DNA from: Chryseobacterium rhizosphaerae
GTDB lineage: Bacteria; Bacteroidota; Bacteroidia; Flavobacteriales; Weeksellaceae
Length of the DNA stretch: 64,000 nt
NCBI RefSeq assembly: GCF_003385455.1
Contig: NZ_QNUF01000026.1
Span: forward strand, 16,881 to 80,880
Reading direction: 5' to 3'
In this document: positions 44,369 to 53,783 of the stretch, one piece after another
Layout of the letters: every line of letters starts with the position of its first letter
Position numbering within the stretch: the stretch's first letter is position 1
The notes under the pieces: model-generated
The model's database searches: none
What the model was told of the DNA's origin: nothing
What the model saw: the letters and a program-made list of their open reading frames with translations, nothing else
Translations under genes and position numbers: made by a program

Positions 44369-46492
44369 TTACAGAATCATACTCAGCTGAATCCTCTTTC
44401 TGGCCTCATCTACCTCCGTTACTTTTACGCGAACATGCTGATGAAGTTTTACCACTTCATTGACATCAGAAACAAATCCGTCTTTCAGCTGGGAAATATG
44501 AACCAAACCGCTTTCTTTAATTCCCAGATCTACAAAACATCCGAAAGCCGTAATATTGTTGACGATTCCTGGAAGGATCATTCCTGTTTTTAAGTCTTTA
44601 ATACTTTTTACATGAGGATCAAACTCAAATACTTTAGCGGCTTTTCTAGGGTCTAATCCCGGTTTTTCAAGCTCCTTCAGAATATCTTTGATTCCTAAAA
44701 TTCCAATTTCTCCTGTAATATAATCTTCGGGTTTTACCAGCGTTATTTTTTCCTTATTAGCAATCAGTTCATGGGTTTTAATCCCAAGATCTTTGGCCAT
44801 TTTTTCTACAATACTGTAAGCTTCAGGGTGTACAGCAGAATTGTCTAATGGGTTTTCGGCATTGGCAATTCTGACAAATGCTGCGGCTTGTTGGAAGGCT
44901 TTTTCGCCCAGCCTCGGTACTTTTTTCAATTGCTTCCTGTTTTCAAAAGCTCCGTTTTCTGCACGGTAGCTGACGATGTTTTCCGCCATTTTCTCCCCAA
45001 TTCCGGAAACGTAGCTCAATAACGATTTACTGGCTGTATTTAAGTTAATTCCTACAGAATTTACACATTTCATGACGGTAGAATCCAGTTCATTTTTCAA
45101 CTGAGTTTGGTCTACATCATGCTGATACTGGCCAACACCAATAGATTTTGCATCAATTTTCACCAGTTCTGCCAGTGGATCAGAAAGCCTCCTTCCAATA
45201 GAAACAGCACCTCGTACAGTTACGTCATAGGTAGGAAATTCATCCCTCGCGATTTTGCTGGCAGAATATACAGAGGCTCCTGCTTCAGAAACCACAAAAA
45301 CCTGTAAAGGCTTATCAAAAGCGATTTTTTTAATGAAAAATTCTGTTTCACGGCTTGCGGTTCCATTTCCTATAGAAATAGCCTCAATATTATAGGCGTT
45401 AACCATAGAGCGGATTTTCTTCATGGCCATTCCTGTTTCGTTCTGTGGTGCATGAGGATAGATGGTTTCATTGTGGAGTAAGTCTCCCTTTTCATCCAGG
45501 CACACAATTTTGCATCCGCTTCGGTAGCCGGGGTCAATGGCTAAAATTCTTTTTTCACCCAAAGGCGGTGCTAAAAGTAATTGGCTTAAATTCTCGGAAA
45601 ATATTTCTATGGCTTTCTTGTCTGCTTTTTCTTTGGCTTCCTGCAGGCTTTCATTGGAAATGGCAGGTTCCAGAAGTCTTTTATAACCGTCCTTTATGGC
45701 CAGTGCAATTTGATCAGAGCTTTCATTATCAGACTTGATAATGGCTTTCTCTATAAAGTCGATGGCTTCCTCCTTATCAACGCCTACATTGGTTTTTACA
45801 AAGCCTTCTGCTTCAGCTCTTAGCATTGCAAGAAGCCTATGAGAAGGTGTTCTGCTGAGATTTTCTTCCCATTCAAAATATTGGGAGAACTTCTGGGCAG
45901 CTTCTTCCTCTTTTTTAGCTTTTACTGCCTTAGAGGTGATTACAGCTTTACGCTGAAACAAACGACGGAGATTTTTACGGACATACATGTTTTCATTGAT
46001 CCATTCTGCCATGATATCTCTTGCTCCCTGCAGTGCTTCTTCTTCTGATGAAACTTCATTATTAAGGTATTTTGAGGCCAGAAACTGAATGTCGTTATTC
46101 TTCTGGCTCATAATGATCCTGGCTAAAGGTTCCAATCCCTTTTCTTTGGCTGCATCAGCCTTTGTCTTTTTACGTTTTTTGAAAGGAAGGTATAAATCTT
46201 CCAGCTCCTGAATATCAAAGCTTTCTTCAATTCTTTGTTGGAGTTCAGGTGTTAAAGCGCCCTGTTCATCTATAGATTTTACAATAGATTCCTTTCTTTT
46301 GACAATCTCTTCAAACTGCTTGCTGATCTTTGAGATCTGTTCAATCTGAACTTCATCCAAATTCCCTGTTTTATCCTTTCGGTAACGGGAAATAAAAGGA
46401 ATAGTGCAGTCTTCTGCTAATAATTGTAGGGTATTGTTGATGCTCTTTTCAGAGATATTAAGCTGCTTCTGTATAAATTCTACGGTCGTCAT
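44369..46492 (-). CDS. tex: Tex-family RNA-binding transcription accessory protein
   Basis: A 707-residue nucleic-acid-binding protein. In order: N-terminal Tex helical region (IPFISRYRKDKTGNLDEVQI, a hallmark), a YqgF/RuvX-like RNase H fold (ILAIDPGYRSGCKIVCLDEK), helix-hairpin-helix repeats (LLSYVSGIGEKMAENIVSYR) and a C-terminal S1 domain (GMILPGIVNNITAFGCFVDLG, then SGLVHISQL). Length is shorter than the 770 or so residues of proteobacterial Tex but usual for Bacteroidota. Housekeeping gene. Confidence 0.94.
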   Translation of the reverse strand: MTTVEFIQKQLNISEKSINNTLQLLAEDCTIPFISRYRKDKTGNLDEVQIEQISKISKQFEEIVKRKESIVKSIDEQGALTPELQQRIEESFDIQELEDLYLPFKKRKKTKADAAKEKGLEPLARIIMSQKNNDIQFLASKYLNNEVSSEEEALQGARDIMAEWINENMYVRKNLRRLFQRKAVITSKAVKAKKEEEAAQKFSQYFEWEENLSRTPSHRLLAMLRAEAEGFVKTNVGVDKEEAIDFIEKAIIKSDNESSDQIALAIKDGYKRLLEPAISNESLQEAKEKADKKAIEIFSENLSQLLLAPPLGEKRILAIDPGYRSGCKIVCLDEKGDLLHNETIYPHAPQNETGMAMKKIRSMVNAYNIEAISIGNGTASRETEFFIKKIAFDKPLQVFVVSEAGASVYSASKIARDEFPTYDVTVRGAVSIGRRLSDPLAELVKIDAKSIGVGQYQHDVDQTQLKNELDSTVMKCVNSVGINLNTASKSLLSYVSGIGEKMAENIVSYRAENGAFENRKQLKKVPRLGEKAFQQAAAFVRIANAENPLDNSAVHPEAYSIVEKMAKDLGIKTHELIANKEKITLVKPEDYITGEIGILGIKDILKELEKPGLDPRKAAKVFEFDPHVKSIKDLKTGMILPGIVNNITAFGCFVDLGIKESGLVHISQLKDGFVSDVNEVVKLHQHVRVKVTEVDEARKRIQLSMIL

Positions 46493-46590
46493 TGTTCTGT
46501 TTTCGGATCGCTAAAATAGGGTTTTAAAAAGAAAAAAGACGAGTTGCCCCGCCTTAAAAATATTTTTACCTGTCAAAATTACAGGTCAAA

Positions 46591-47256
46591 TCAATTAACA
46601 ATGGCAATTGCCATTCCGTCATATTCTTTTGCACCCACTGTTTGCATAATTGTCGCGGTAACTTTTGGATTGCTGGCCAGCATTGTATTAAAACGCTGTA
46701 CACCTTTCACCTTTTCATCAGTGGTATTTTCATCCAATACTTTGCCTTCCCTAATTATATTATCACAAACGATTACTGTTCCCGGATGTGAAAGCTCAAG
46801 TGCTAATTCAAAATATTCGGTGTAGGGTGGTTTATCGGCATCGATAAAAATAAAGTCAAAAGGGTCTTCATTCTTGGCAATAAGCTCTTTTAAAAGATCC
46901 ATTGCTTTGCCAACCCTCAGGTCAATCTGATCATCAAGTCCGGCTTTTGCAATATTCCGGCTGGCAATATCAGCGTGATGAGGGTCATATTCTATGGTGA
47001 TAACTTTGCCATCTGCAGGAATTGCTCTTGCCATCCAAATAGTGCTGTAGGCCCCTAAAGTACCTAATTCTAATACGCGCTTGGCTTTACACATGAGCAT
47101 CATGACCTGTAAAAACTTGCCTTGCGTCGGTGTTATACTGATTTGAGGCATGGAAGCATAATCTAAGGACTGAATGGTTTCTTGAAGAAAACGGTCTTCA
47201 GGTGCTACCAGGTGGCTAATGTACTGATCTACTTTTTCGAATAATTGCTGATTCAT
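46591..47256 (-). CDS. SAM-dependent O-methyltransferase (class I, OMT_3 family)
   Basis: A 221-residue methyltransferase. The SAM-binding motif I is AKRVLELGTLGAYSTIWMA and motif II VITIEYDPHHADIA. The metal/substrate aspartate region FDFIFIDADKPPYTEYFELAL and CDNIIREGKV are typical of catechol/caffeoyl-CoA-type O-methyltransferases. The natural acceptor is unknown. It lies 98 bp upstream of tex in the same direction. Confidence 0.9.
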   Translation of the reverse strand: MNQQLFEKVDQYISHLVAPEDRFLQETIQSLDYASMPQISITPTQGKFLQVMMLMCKAKRVLELGTLGAYSTIWMARAIPADGKVITIEYDPHHADIASRNIAKAGLDDQIDLRVGKAMDLLKELIAKNEDPFDFIFIDADKPPYTEYFELALELSHPGTVIVCDNIIREGKVLDENTTDEKVKGVQRFNTMLASNPKVTATIMQTVGAKEYDGMAIAIVN

Positions 47257-47571
47257 GTTTTGAATTTTGAAATTGGTAATTGAAGTTTTATTGTTTATTT
47301 AAGCTGCAAATCTTGAGGTAGTTGTAACCATAAAGTGAGTCAATGATTGAACTCTAAGATAAGCAATTTTCGAGAAATGGGAAAAGCAGACTAATCTATC
47401 TTAGGTTTTTACAATATTTTATTGGTAGTTTTATGAGTAAAAGTTGAATTAAATCGCCTGTTACACAATAAAAACCAAAATTTTTCATTTCTTGATGTAT
47501 GTTAAGGTCACAGAAATAAAGTTTCTTTACTTTTGGAATCTTAAAATACAAACTTTTTTAAACAATTCAAT
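47257..47571. other. Intergenic region between divergent O-methyltransferase and YceI genes
   Basis: No gene seen. A -7 box TACTTTTG (47528-47535) precedes the YceI gene; no convincing -33 TTG lies at the expected distance. Confidence 0.5.
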
Positions 47572-48249
47572 ATGAAAAAAATTAGCGTAATTGCATTAGT
47601 AGGAGTAGGATTGCTTGTAGCATCATGTAATAAAGGAAAATCAGCAGATACAGCAGCTACAGCTCAGGAGCAGACTGTTGCAGAAAGCAAAGGAGAAGTA
47701 TTGGCGGTAGATGCTGCAACTTCTGTAGTAAACTGGAAAGCATATCACAAAGGAGGTATGGCACCTCGTTGGGGAACACTTAGCGTAAAATCAGGAGATA
47801 TCAGTGTTGATGGAGGTCAGGTTTCTGCAGGAAACTTTGTGATCGATATGAACTCTATCAAAGTGGATCCTGCTTCAGTAACAGAGAAGGATAAAAAACC
47901 GGCAGATCTTGAAGCGCACTTAAAAAACCCTGATTTCTTTGATGCGGCGAAAAACCCAACTTCAGAATTCAAAATTACAAGTGTTGCAGATTTAAAAGAG
48001 GCACCAAAAGATGCTGTGGCTGGAGCAAACAAAACAGTAAGCGGAAACCTTACTTTGTCAGGAAAAACAATGAATGTGACTTTCCCTGCTAAAGTAGATG
48101 TAGTAGATAATTCAGCTTCTATCCAGGCTAAATTTACAGTAAACAGAGCTGATTGGGGAATCAAATTCGGTACTTCAGAAGCAGATCCGGCAGAATGGAT
48201 GATCAGCAAAGACATCGAAATTGCTATTGATGTAAAAGCAAAAAAATAA
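47572..48249 (+). CDS. YceI-family lipoprotein
   Basis: A 225-residue protein with a lipoprotein signal ending LLVASC19, followed by an Ala/Thr-rich linker. The YceI lipocalin-like barrel starts at about residue 45 (EVLAVDAATSVVNWKAYHKG) and includes the family patterns VIDMNSIKVDP, DAAKNPTSEFKITSV, GNLTLSGKTMNVTFPAKVDV and FTVNRADWGIKFG. The family binds polyisoprenoid lipids; the role in flavobacteria is unknown. Single gene between its own promoter and terminator. Confidence 0.9.
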   Translation: MKKISVIALVGVGLLVASCNKGKSADTAATAQEQTVAESKGEVLAVDAATSVVNWKAYHKGGMAPRWGTLSVKSGDISVDGGQVSAGNFVIDMNSIKVDPASVTEKDKKPADLEAHLKNPDFFDAAKNPTSEFKITSVADLKEAPKDAVAGANKTVSGNLTLSGKTMNVTFPAKVDVVDNSASIQAKFTVNRADWGIKFGTSEADPAEWMISKDIEIAIDVKAKK

Positions 48250-48275
48250 TTGTTGAACAAACAATGAATTATAGA

Positions 48276-48307
48276 AGAGCTGCTTTACCCAAAGCAGCTC
48301 TTTTTTG
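48276..48307 (+). terminator. Terminator of the YceI gene
   Basis: AGAGCTGCTTT (48276-48286) pairs with AAAGCAGCTCT (48291-48301), followed by TTTTT. Confidence 0.9.
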
Positions 48308-48356
48308 TGTAATACGGATAGGAGAGGACATTGAATAAATTAATACATTTGCCCCA

Positions 48357-48611
48357 ATGATTTATATACTGTCTGTCATCAATATATTGAGCTTTTTTAT
48401 TTTTGGACTCGATAAAAAACGTGCTATTCAACAGAAAAGAAGAATACCGGAAAATACACTGTTAGGAATTTCACTTTTAGGCGGTATCATAGGATCAGCC
48501 TCGGGAATGATCATATTTAATCATAAAACCTCTAAAAAATCATTCCTCATGAAATTTATTCTGGTGGTTCTCATTGATCTTGTATTGCTTTACAGATTTA
48601 TAAGACATTGA
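48357..48611 (+). CDS. DUF1294 small membrane protein
   Basis: An 84-residue protein with TM helices at about 3-18, 35-52 and 65-80. The family signature is FFIFGLDKKRAIQQKRRIPENTLL followed by GGIIGSASGMIIFNHKTSKK, with the positive cytoplasmic loop. The function of DUF1294 is unknown. It lies just past the YceI terminator, with its own start, and converges on the beta-helix gene. Confidence 0.85.
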   Translation: MIYILSVINILSFFIFGLDKKRAIQQKRRIPENTLLGISLLGGIIGSASGMIIFNHKTSKKSFLMKFILVVLIDLVLLYRFIRH

Positions 48612-48622
48612 TAAGTTTGTTG

Positions 48623-49954
48623 TTATGATAATGGTTGATTCGCAGCCTTCTGATAACAGACCGTTCCCAGATTGTCATTGGCTAGAAAGTTACCCATGAT
48701 ATTAGGAGTGATTTCAGATAAACATTTATTGTGGATGATGGTTGTTTTTAATCCTGTATCTGTTTTGATATCATATGCTTTAAAGTTCTTGAGAGAATTT
48801 CCTCTTACTTCATCATAAAAAGATCCTTCTCCAATAATGTTGATACCAATAGAGGTGGTGTCGTTTTCAGCATGCTCATAGATAAAAAGATCGTTATCGA
48901 CAATTTTGTTTCCACGGCTCAGTGCAGAAGGCTGGGCATTATTGGCTAAAAATATTCCGTATCCCGGCTGGGAAAGAGCGATATAATTGCTGTTGATATT
49001 CCAGTTATTGCAGCCCTCCGCTATCGTTATCCCCGTATGTCTGCAAAAATCAATTATACTGTGGTTAACATTAATCTGGGATGCCTTTTCGGCATAGATT
49101 CCTTCGTAGACATTGCAGATGTTTGTATGGGTAATTCTCCATCCTTCCTTTGGGAAACTTCCTTCAAACCAGATGCCTCTGCTGCCTGGGATATCATAAT
49201 GATGGTTAATCATAATTGATGTATTGCCGGAGATTGCATTGTGGGCAGAGAGCCCTTTAACATGAATTCCCACTTTACAGTTTTCGGTTTTTAGGGTTTG
49301 AATTTGAGAGGAACACATATGGTTGACTTCTAATGCGGTGTGATATCCTCTGATCGTAAGGTCCCTTAAAATAATGTCATTGATATGATTTTCCACAATG
49401 CCATTCACTTTAATTCCGGTGAAGGTATTGGGAGATGTAGTATGCCATATGATGTTATAAATTCCAAATCCTTCAAGAACTACTCCTGATGTATTGAGAA
49501 TAATACCATCATTGTTGTTGGTGATCAGAAACGGAGGAAAACTGATATTGCTTTTCACAGAAGAACCTTTTATTTTAATAGCCTTATTGATCTGTAGTGG
49601 ACTGCGGAGCATATATCTTTTATTGTCCAGACGTAAGACCTGTCCTGTTTCCATTTCGTCGATTAACTGCTGGATCTCAGGGGAATCATCTGTATTGCCG
49701 TCTCCGTACACTTCCGCAATTTTTATAGAAATATCCTGGGTGACAATTCTTTTATAATACACGATAGACTCATCATTGTTGATTTTGGTACGGTAAAGAT
49801 AACGGCCATTGGCCGGCACCGGTTTAGCCTGTTTTCTGAAATTAACAAGTTCTCCGCTGTATTGATCAATCAGTGTTACAATTTCTTTGTCTAAATTAGG
49901 GTCCTGAGAATCAATGAATTCATTAATGGTCAGGACATGTAAATTATTTGTCAT
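48623..49954 (-). CDS. Right-handed parallel beta-helix protein (pectate-lyase-like/tailspike-like)
   Basis: From ATG 49954 (MTNNLHVLTINEFIDSQD) the product has 443 residues; an upstream ATG at 50053 adds 33 residues of unlikely sequence and is rejected. The segment YGDGNTDDSPEIQQLIDEME matches the entry motif of pectate_lyase_3 and phage tailspike beta-helices. It is followed by about ten coils with N-x-I/V patterns (GIKVNGIVENHINDIILRDL, NIIWHTTSPNTFTGI). No signal peptide is seen, which is odd for a carbohydrate-active helix. Catalytic residues cannot be assigned. Single gene; the substrate is unknown. Confidence 0.72.
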   Translation of the reverse strand: MTNNLHVLTINEFIDSQDPNLDKEIVTLIDQYSGELVNFRKQAKPVPANGRYLYRTKINNDESIVYYKRIVTQDISIKIAEVYGDGNTDDSPEIQQLIDEMETGQVLRLDNKRYMLRSPLQINKAIKIKGSSVKSNISFPPFLITNNNDGIILNTSGVVLEGFGIYNIIWHTTSPNTFTGIKVNGIVENHINDIILRDLTIRGYHTALEVNHMCSSQIQTLKTENCKVGIHVKGLSAHNAISGNTSIMINHHYDIPGSRGIWFEGSFPKEGWRITHTNICNVYEGIYAEKASQINVNHSIIDFCRHTGITIAEGCNNWNINSNYIALSQPGYGIFLANNAQPSALSRGNKIVDNDLFIYEHAENDTTSIGINIIGEGSFYDEVRGNSLKNFKAYDIKTDTGLKTTIIHNKCLSEITPNIMGNFLANDNLGTVCYQKAANQPLS

Positions 49955-50139
49955 TTTTTGTTTTTTTTTGAGAGATGAGTTTTTGAATGCAGTTTTATGG
50001 AAACAAAGGTAAAATTGACCAGCGTCAGAACTTGACGCAACATATTTTTTCATTGATTATAAATGGGAATTATCTAAATTTCTCATTATGAAATTGTTAA
50101 ATATTGCATAAACTTTTTAATTAATTCATTTTAAATCAC

Positions 50140-50147
50140 TATTTTTG
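50140..50147 (+). promoter_or_regulatory. -7 box of typA promoter
   Basis: TATTTTTG fits TAnnTTTG and lies 18 bp before the ATG. A clear -33 TTG was not found. Confidence 0.5.
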
Positions 50148-50165
50148 CACCCGTAAAAATCCTAT

Positions 50166-51971
50166 ATGCAAAACATTAGAAATATTGCGATTATCGCACA
50201 CGTTGACCACGGGAAGACGACTTTGGTTGACAAAATCATTCACGCTACCAATATTTTCAGAGAAAATCAGGAGAGTGGAGAATTAATTATGGATAACAAT
50301 GATCTTGAAAGAGAAAGAGGGATCACGATCTTATCCAAGAATATTTCTGTTACTTATAAAGACACAAAAATTAACGTAATTGATACTCCTGGTCACGCGG
50401 ATTTCGGTGGAGAAGTAGAGAGAGTATTAAAAATGGCTGATGGAGTTATTTTGTTGGTGGATGCGTTCGAAGGACCGATGCCACAAACAAGATTCGTACT
50501 TCAAAAAGCATTGGAGCTAGGTTTAAGACCATTAGTTGTTATTAATAAAGTAGATAAGCCAAACTGTCGTCCGGACGAAGTTCACGATCAGGTATTTGAC
50601 TTATTCTTCAACCTTGAAGCAACTGAAGAACAATTGGATTTCCCAACATTCTACGGTTCTTCTAAGCAAGGTTGGTTCAACACTTCATTAGAGCAGACTG
50701 AAGATATTTTACCATTATTAGATGGGATTTTACAATATGTTCCTGAGCCGAAAGTAACTGAAGGAACTCTTCAGATGCAGATTACTTCTCTTGATTTCTC
50801 TTCTTTCTTAGGAAGAATTGCTATCGGGAAAGTAACAAGAGGTGAGCTTAAAGAATCTCAGTGGATTGGGCTTGCTCAGGCAGACGGTAAAATTGTAAAA
50901 GGAAAAGTAAAAGAACTTTACGTTTTCGAAGGTTTAGGAAAGAAAAAAGTAACTGAAGTACAGGCAGGAGATATCTGTGCTGTAGTAGGTTTTGATGCTT
51001 TCCAGATCGGTGATTCATTCGTAGATCTTGAAAACCCTGAGCCATTGGAAAGAACGGCTATTGATGAGCCTACCTTGAACATGACGTTCTCTATTAACAA
51101 TTCACCTTTCTTCGGAAAAGATGGTAAATATGTTACTTCTAATCACCTGAAAGAAAGATTAACAAAAGAATTAGAGAAAAACTTAGCATTAAGAGTTCAG
51201 CAGACTGATGATGCCAATACATTCCTTGTATTCGGTAGAGGTATTCTTCACTTGTCAGTTTTGATCGAAACAATGAGAAGAGAAGGTTACGAAATGACTA
51301 TTGGTCAGCCACAGGTTATCCTTAGAGAAATTGACGGTGAGAAATGTGAGCCTTATGAATCTTTAGTTGTTGACGTTCCTGAAGAATATGCTTCAAGAGT
51401 TATCGACTTGGCAACTCAGAGAAAAGGAGATCTTCACATCATGGAAACTAAAGGAGAAATGCAGCACATGGAATTCGAAATTCCTTCAAGAGGTTTGATC
51501 GGATTGCGTTCTCAGATGTTGACAGCTACTGCTGGTGAAGCTATTATGGCACACCGTTTCACAGAATATAAGCCTTTCAAAGGTGCTATTCCTGGAAGAA
51601 ACAATGGAGTATTGATCAGCAAAACTCAAGGTCCTGCTACAGAATATTCTATTGCTAAATTACAAGACAGAGGTAAGTTCTTTGTGGATCCGGGTGAGGA
51701 AATCTACGCAGGTATGATCATTGGAGAACAAAACAAACCTGGAGATCTTGTTGTAAACATTGTTGAAGCAAAACAGCTGAACAACATGAGAGCTTCAGGA
51801 AAAGATAAAGATACTGGAGTTGCTCCAAAAATCTTATTCTCTCTTGAAGAATGTATGGAATATATCCAGGGTGATGAAGCAATCGAGGTAACTCCAAACT
51901 TCATCCGTATGAGAAAGAAAATCCTTTCTGAAGAAGAAAGAAAAAGAATGGAAAGATCAGCGAAAGCTTAA
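50166..51971 (+). CDS. typA: Ribosome-associated GTPase TypA/BipA
   Basis: A 601-residue translational GTPase that acts on the ribosome, mainly in stress and cold. The G motifs are complete: G1 AHVDHGKTTLVDK, G2 region RERGITILSKN, G3 DTPGHADFGGEVERV, G4 VINKVDKPNC. EF-G-like domains II, III and V follow and the BipA-specific C-terminus contains IPSRGLIGLRSQMLTATAGE and RTSGKDK-like sequence (MRASGKDKDTGVAP). Normal length. Monocistronic with a strong terminator. Confidence 0.96.
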   Translation: MQNIRNIAIIAHVDHGKTTLVDKIIHATNIFRENQESGELIMDNNDLERERGITILSKNISVTYKDTKINVIDTPGHADFGGEVERVLKMADGVILLVDAFEGPMPQTRFVLQKALELGLRPLVVINKVDKPNCRPDEVHDQVFDLFFNLEATEEQLDFPTFYGSSKQGWFNTSLEQTEDILPLLDGILQYVPEPKVTEGTLQMQITSLDFSSFLGRIAIGKVTRGELKESQWIGLAQADGKIVKGKVKELYVFEGLGKKKVTEVQAGDICAVVGFDAFQIGDSFVDLENPEPLERTAIDEPTLNMTFSINNSPFFGKDGKYVTSNHLKERLTKELEKNLALRVQQTDDANTFLVFGRGILHLSVLIETMRREGYEMTIGQPQVILREIDGEKCEPYESLVVDVPEEYASRVIDLATQRKGDLHIMETKGEMQHMEFEIPSRGLIGLRSQMLTATAGEAIMAHRFTEYKPFKGAIPGRNNGVLISKTQGPATEYSIAKLQDRGKFFVDPGEEIYAGMIIGEQNKPGDLVVNIVEAKQLNNMRASGKDKDTGVAPKILFSLEECMEYIQGDEAIEVTPNFIRMRKKILSEEERKRMERSAKA

Positions 51972-51992
51972 TCAAATTCTTATATATAAATT

Positions 51993-52019
51993 AAAGCCCC
52001 GATTTGTCGGGGCTTTTTT
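51993..52019 (+). terminator. Terminator of typA
   Basis: AAAGCCCCGA (51993-52002) pairs with TCGGGGCTTT (52007-52016), followed by T residues. Confidence 0.92.
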
Positions 52020-52252
52020 GTTTTTACAAGGGTAGGAGGTATGATGATATGTTTTATTTATTTTAAGCTGTTGTATTTCTTTTTCAATTATTTTACAGGT
52101 TTCAAATGATTTTTTCATTCATTTTGTATGTTTTAAATGAAATAAATAAGTTATTGATTTTAGTATAGAATTAATTGTATGTTTGTTCATAAAGCAACGA
52201 AACGTTGCGATATCATAAAAAAACCTGTTATAATATAAAATGATACAATAAA

Positions 52253-53617
52253 ATGGACATAGCAAATGATACCTATAAAAATGATATTAAAACTGTTATT
52301 GTTGCATCATCTGTAGGAACATTGATTGAGTGGTACGATATGCTGCTTGCTGTAATTCTTGCAAAAGTTCTCTCCGTAAACTTATTTCCGTCGGAAGGTT
52401 CTCACTTTCTGGAGACCCTTGCCATAGTAGGATCGTCATTTATGTTCCGTCCGATAGGATCCCTTATTTTTGGAAATATAGGCGATAAAGTAGGCCGAAA
52501 ATATTCCTTCCTTATTTCATTGGTTTTAATGGGAGCTTCTACGTTTCTGATTGGCTGTATTCCTAATTTTTCCAGTATTGGTTGGGCAGCTCCGGTTTTG
52601 TTACTGCTGTGCAGATTGCTGCAGGGGTTAGCGATCAGTGGCGAGTATGCCGGTGCCGTCATTTATGTGGCAGAACATGCTCCGATGGAAAAAAGAGGCT
52701 TTTACACAGGATTTATTCAGGCGACAGTTCCCGTAGGGCTGTTGGTTTGCTTAGGTGTCGTTTTTATAACAGAAAGTACAATGTCTGAAGCAGATTTTAA
52801 CAGCTATGGGTGGAGAATTCCCTTTCTTTTAAGTTCTGTATTGGTCATTTTAAGCTATTTCATACGAAAAAGACTTCATGAGAGTCCTGTTTTTGCAGAG
52901 CTTAAAAAATCCGGAAAAACGAGCAAGTCACCGATTAAAGAGGCATTTACAACAAAAGGTAACGTAAAAACAATGTTGAAAGCTATTTTTGGAGGTAATG
53001 CCGCACAGAGTTCGGTGATGCAGACCAATCAGTTTGTTGTATTTTTCTTTTTGCAGAATACCGTAAAGCTTGAAAATACTACTGTTTTACTGATTACCGG
53101 AATAGCCATGTTTTTAAGTGTCTATTTTTACCAGTACTTCGGCGCATTGAGTGATAAAATTGGACGTAAAAAGGTACTCATTGGAGGCTTGGTTTCCAGT
53201 CTTATTCTGATTCCGCTGTCTTTTTATCTTTTTATGAAAATCGGAAATCCTCAGGGTATTGATGAAGTACATTCAATCAGTACAGGTGCTATATTGAAGA
53301 TTGTGGGGCTGAGTTTTTTGCTTTCAGTGGCTGCAGCGGCTACTTACGGCCCTTTGGGCGCCTTTATGCTGGAAATTTTTCCTACCAAAATACGATATAC
53401 CAGTATGGGATTTGCCCAGAATATGGGTAACGGTTTTATTGGGGGAGCCACCGCTTTTGTAACAGAATTTCTTAAGACCAGTTTTGTTGTGAGTGCGTTT
53501 CTTTCTCCCTTTATAGGTTTGATTTACCCGTTGGTTCTCGTTGTCCTGGCTATCATCGTTAATATAACACTGATTCCGGAAACCTATAAAACTGATCTTA
53601 CGAAAGAGGATGAATAA
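52253..53617 (+). CDS. MFS transporter, metabolite:H+ symporter (MHS/ProP-like)
   Basis: A 454-residue, 12-TM transporter. The family signature appears at the N-terminus (VASSVGTLIEWYDMLLAVIL), then FGNIGDKVGRKYSFLISLVLMG for the loop 2-3 motif and RLLQGLAISGEYAGAVIYVAEHAP, which is characteristic of the MHS family (relatives of ProP, KgtP and shikimate transporters). The second-half motif is FGALSDKIGRKKVLIGGL. It probably imports an osmolyte or organic acid with protons. Monocistronic; no regulator is adjacent. Confidence 0.88.
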   Translation: MDIANDTYKNDIKTVIVASSVGTLIEWYDMLLAVILAKVLSVNLFPSEGSHFLETLAIVGSSFMFRPIGSLIFGNIGDKVGRKYSFLISLVLMGASTFLIGCIPNFSSIGWAAPVLLLLCRLLQGLAISGEYAGAVIYVAEHAPMEKRGFYTGFIQATVPVGLLVCLGVVFITESTMSEADFNSYGWRIPFLLSSVLVILSYFIRKRLHESPVFAELKKSGKTSKSPIKEAFTTKGNVKTMLKAIFGGNAAQSSVMQTNQFVVFFFLQNTVKLENTTVLLITGIAMFLSVYFYQYFGALSDKIGRKKVLIGGLVSSLILIPLSFYLFMKIGNPQGIDEVHSISTGAILKIVGLSFLLSVAAAATYGPLGAFMLEIFPTKIRYTSMGFAQNMGNGFIGGATAFVTEFLKTSFVVSAFLSPFIGLIYPLVLVVLAIIVNITLIPETYKTDLTKEDE

Positions 53618-53737
53618 AGAGATATATGCAGTGCTGACGGTCATTCAAAGCTGAATTGTAAATTGCTGAACAGGGCAGAAATTATTTATATCATTAAAAA
53701 AGAATATTTCAAATTCGGATAATCGTCTTTATATCAT

Positions 53738-53745
53738 TAGTTTTG
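53738..53745 (+). promoter_or_regulatory. -7 box upstream of the GHL10 gene
   Basis: TAGTTTTG fits TAnnTTTG and lies 38 bp before the ATG at 53784. A -33 element is not obvious. Confidence 0.45.
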
Positions 53746-53783
53746 CATTTTTAATATCTTAGAATCCTTCTTCCGACCAATAT

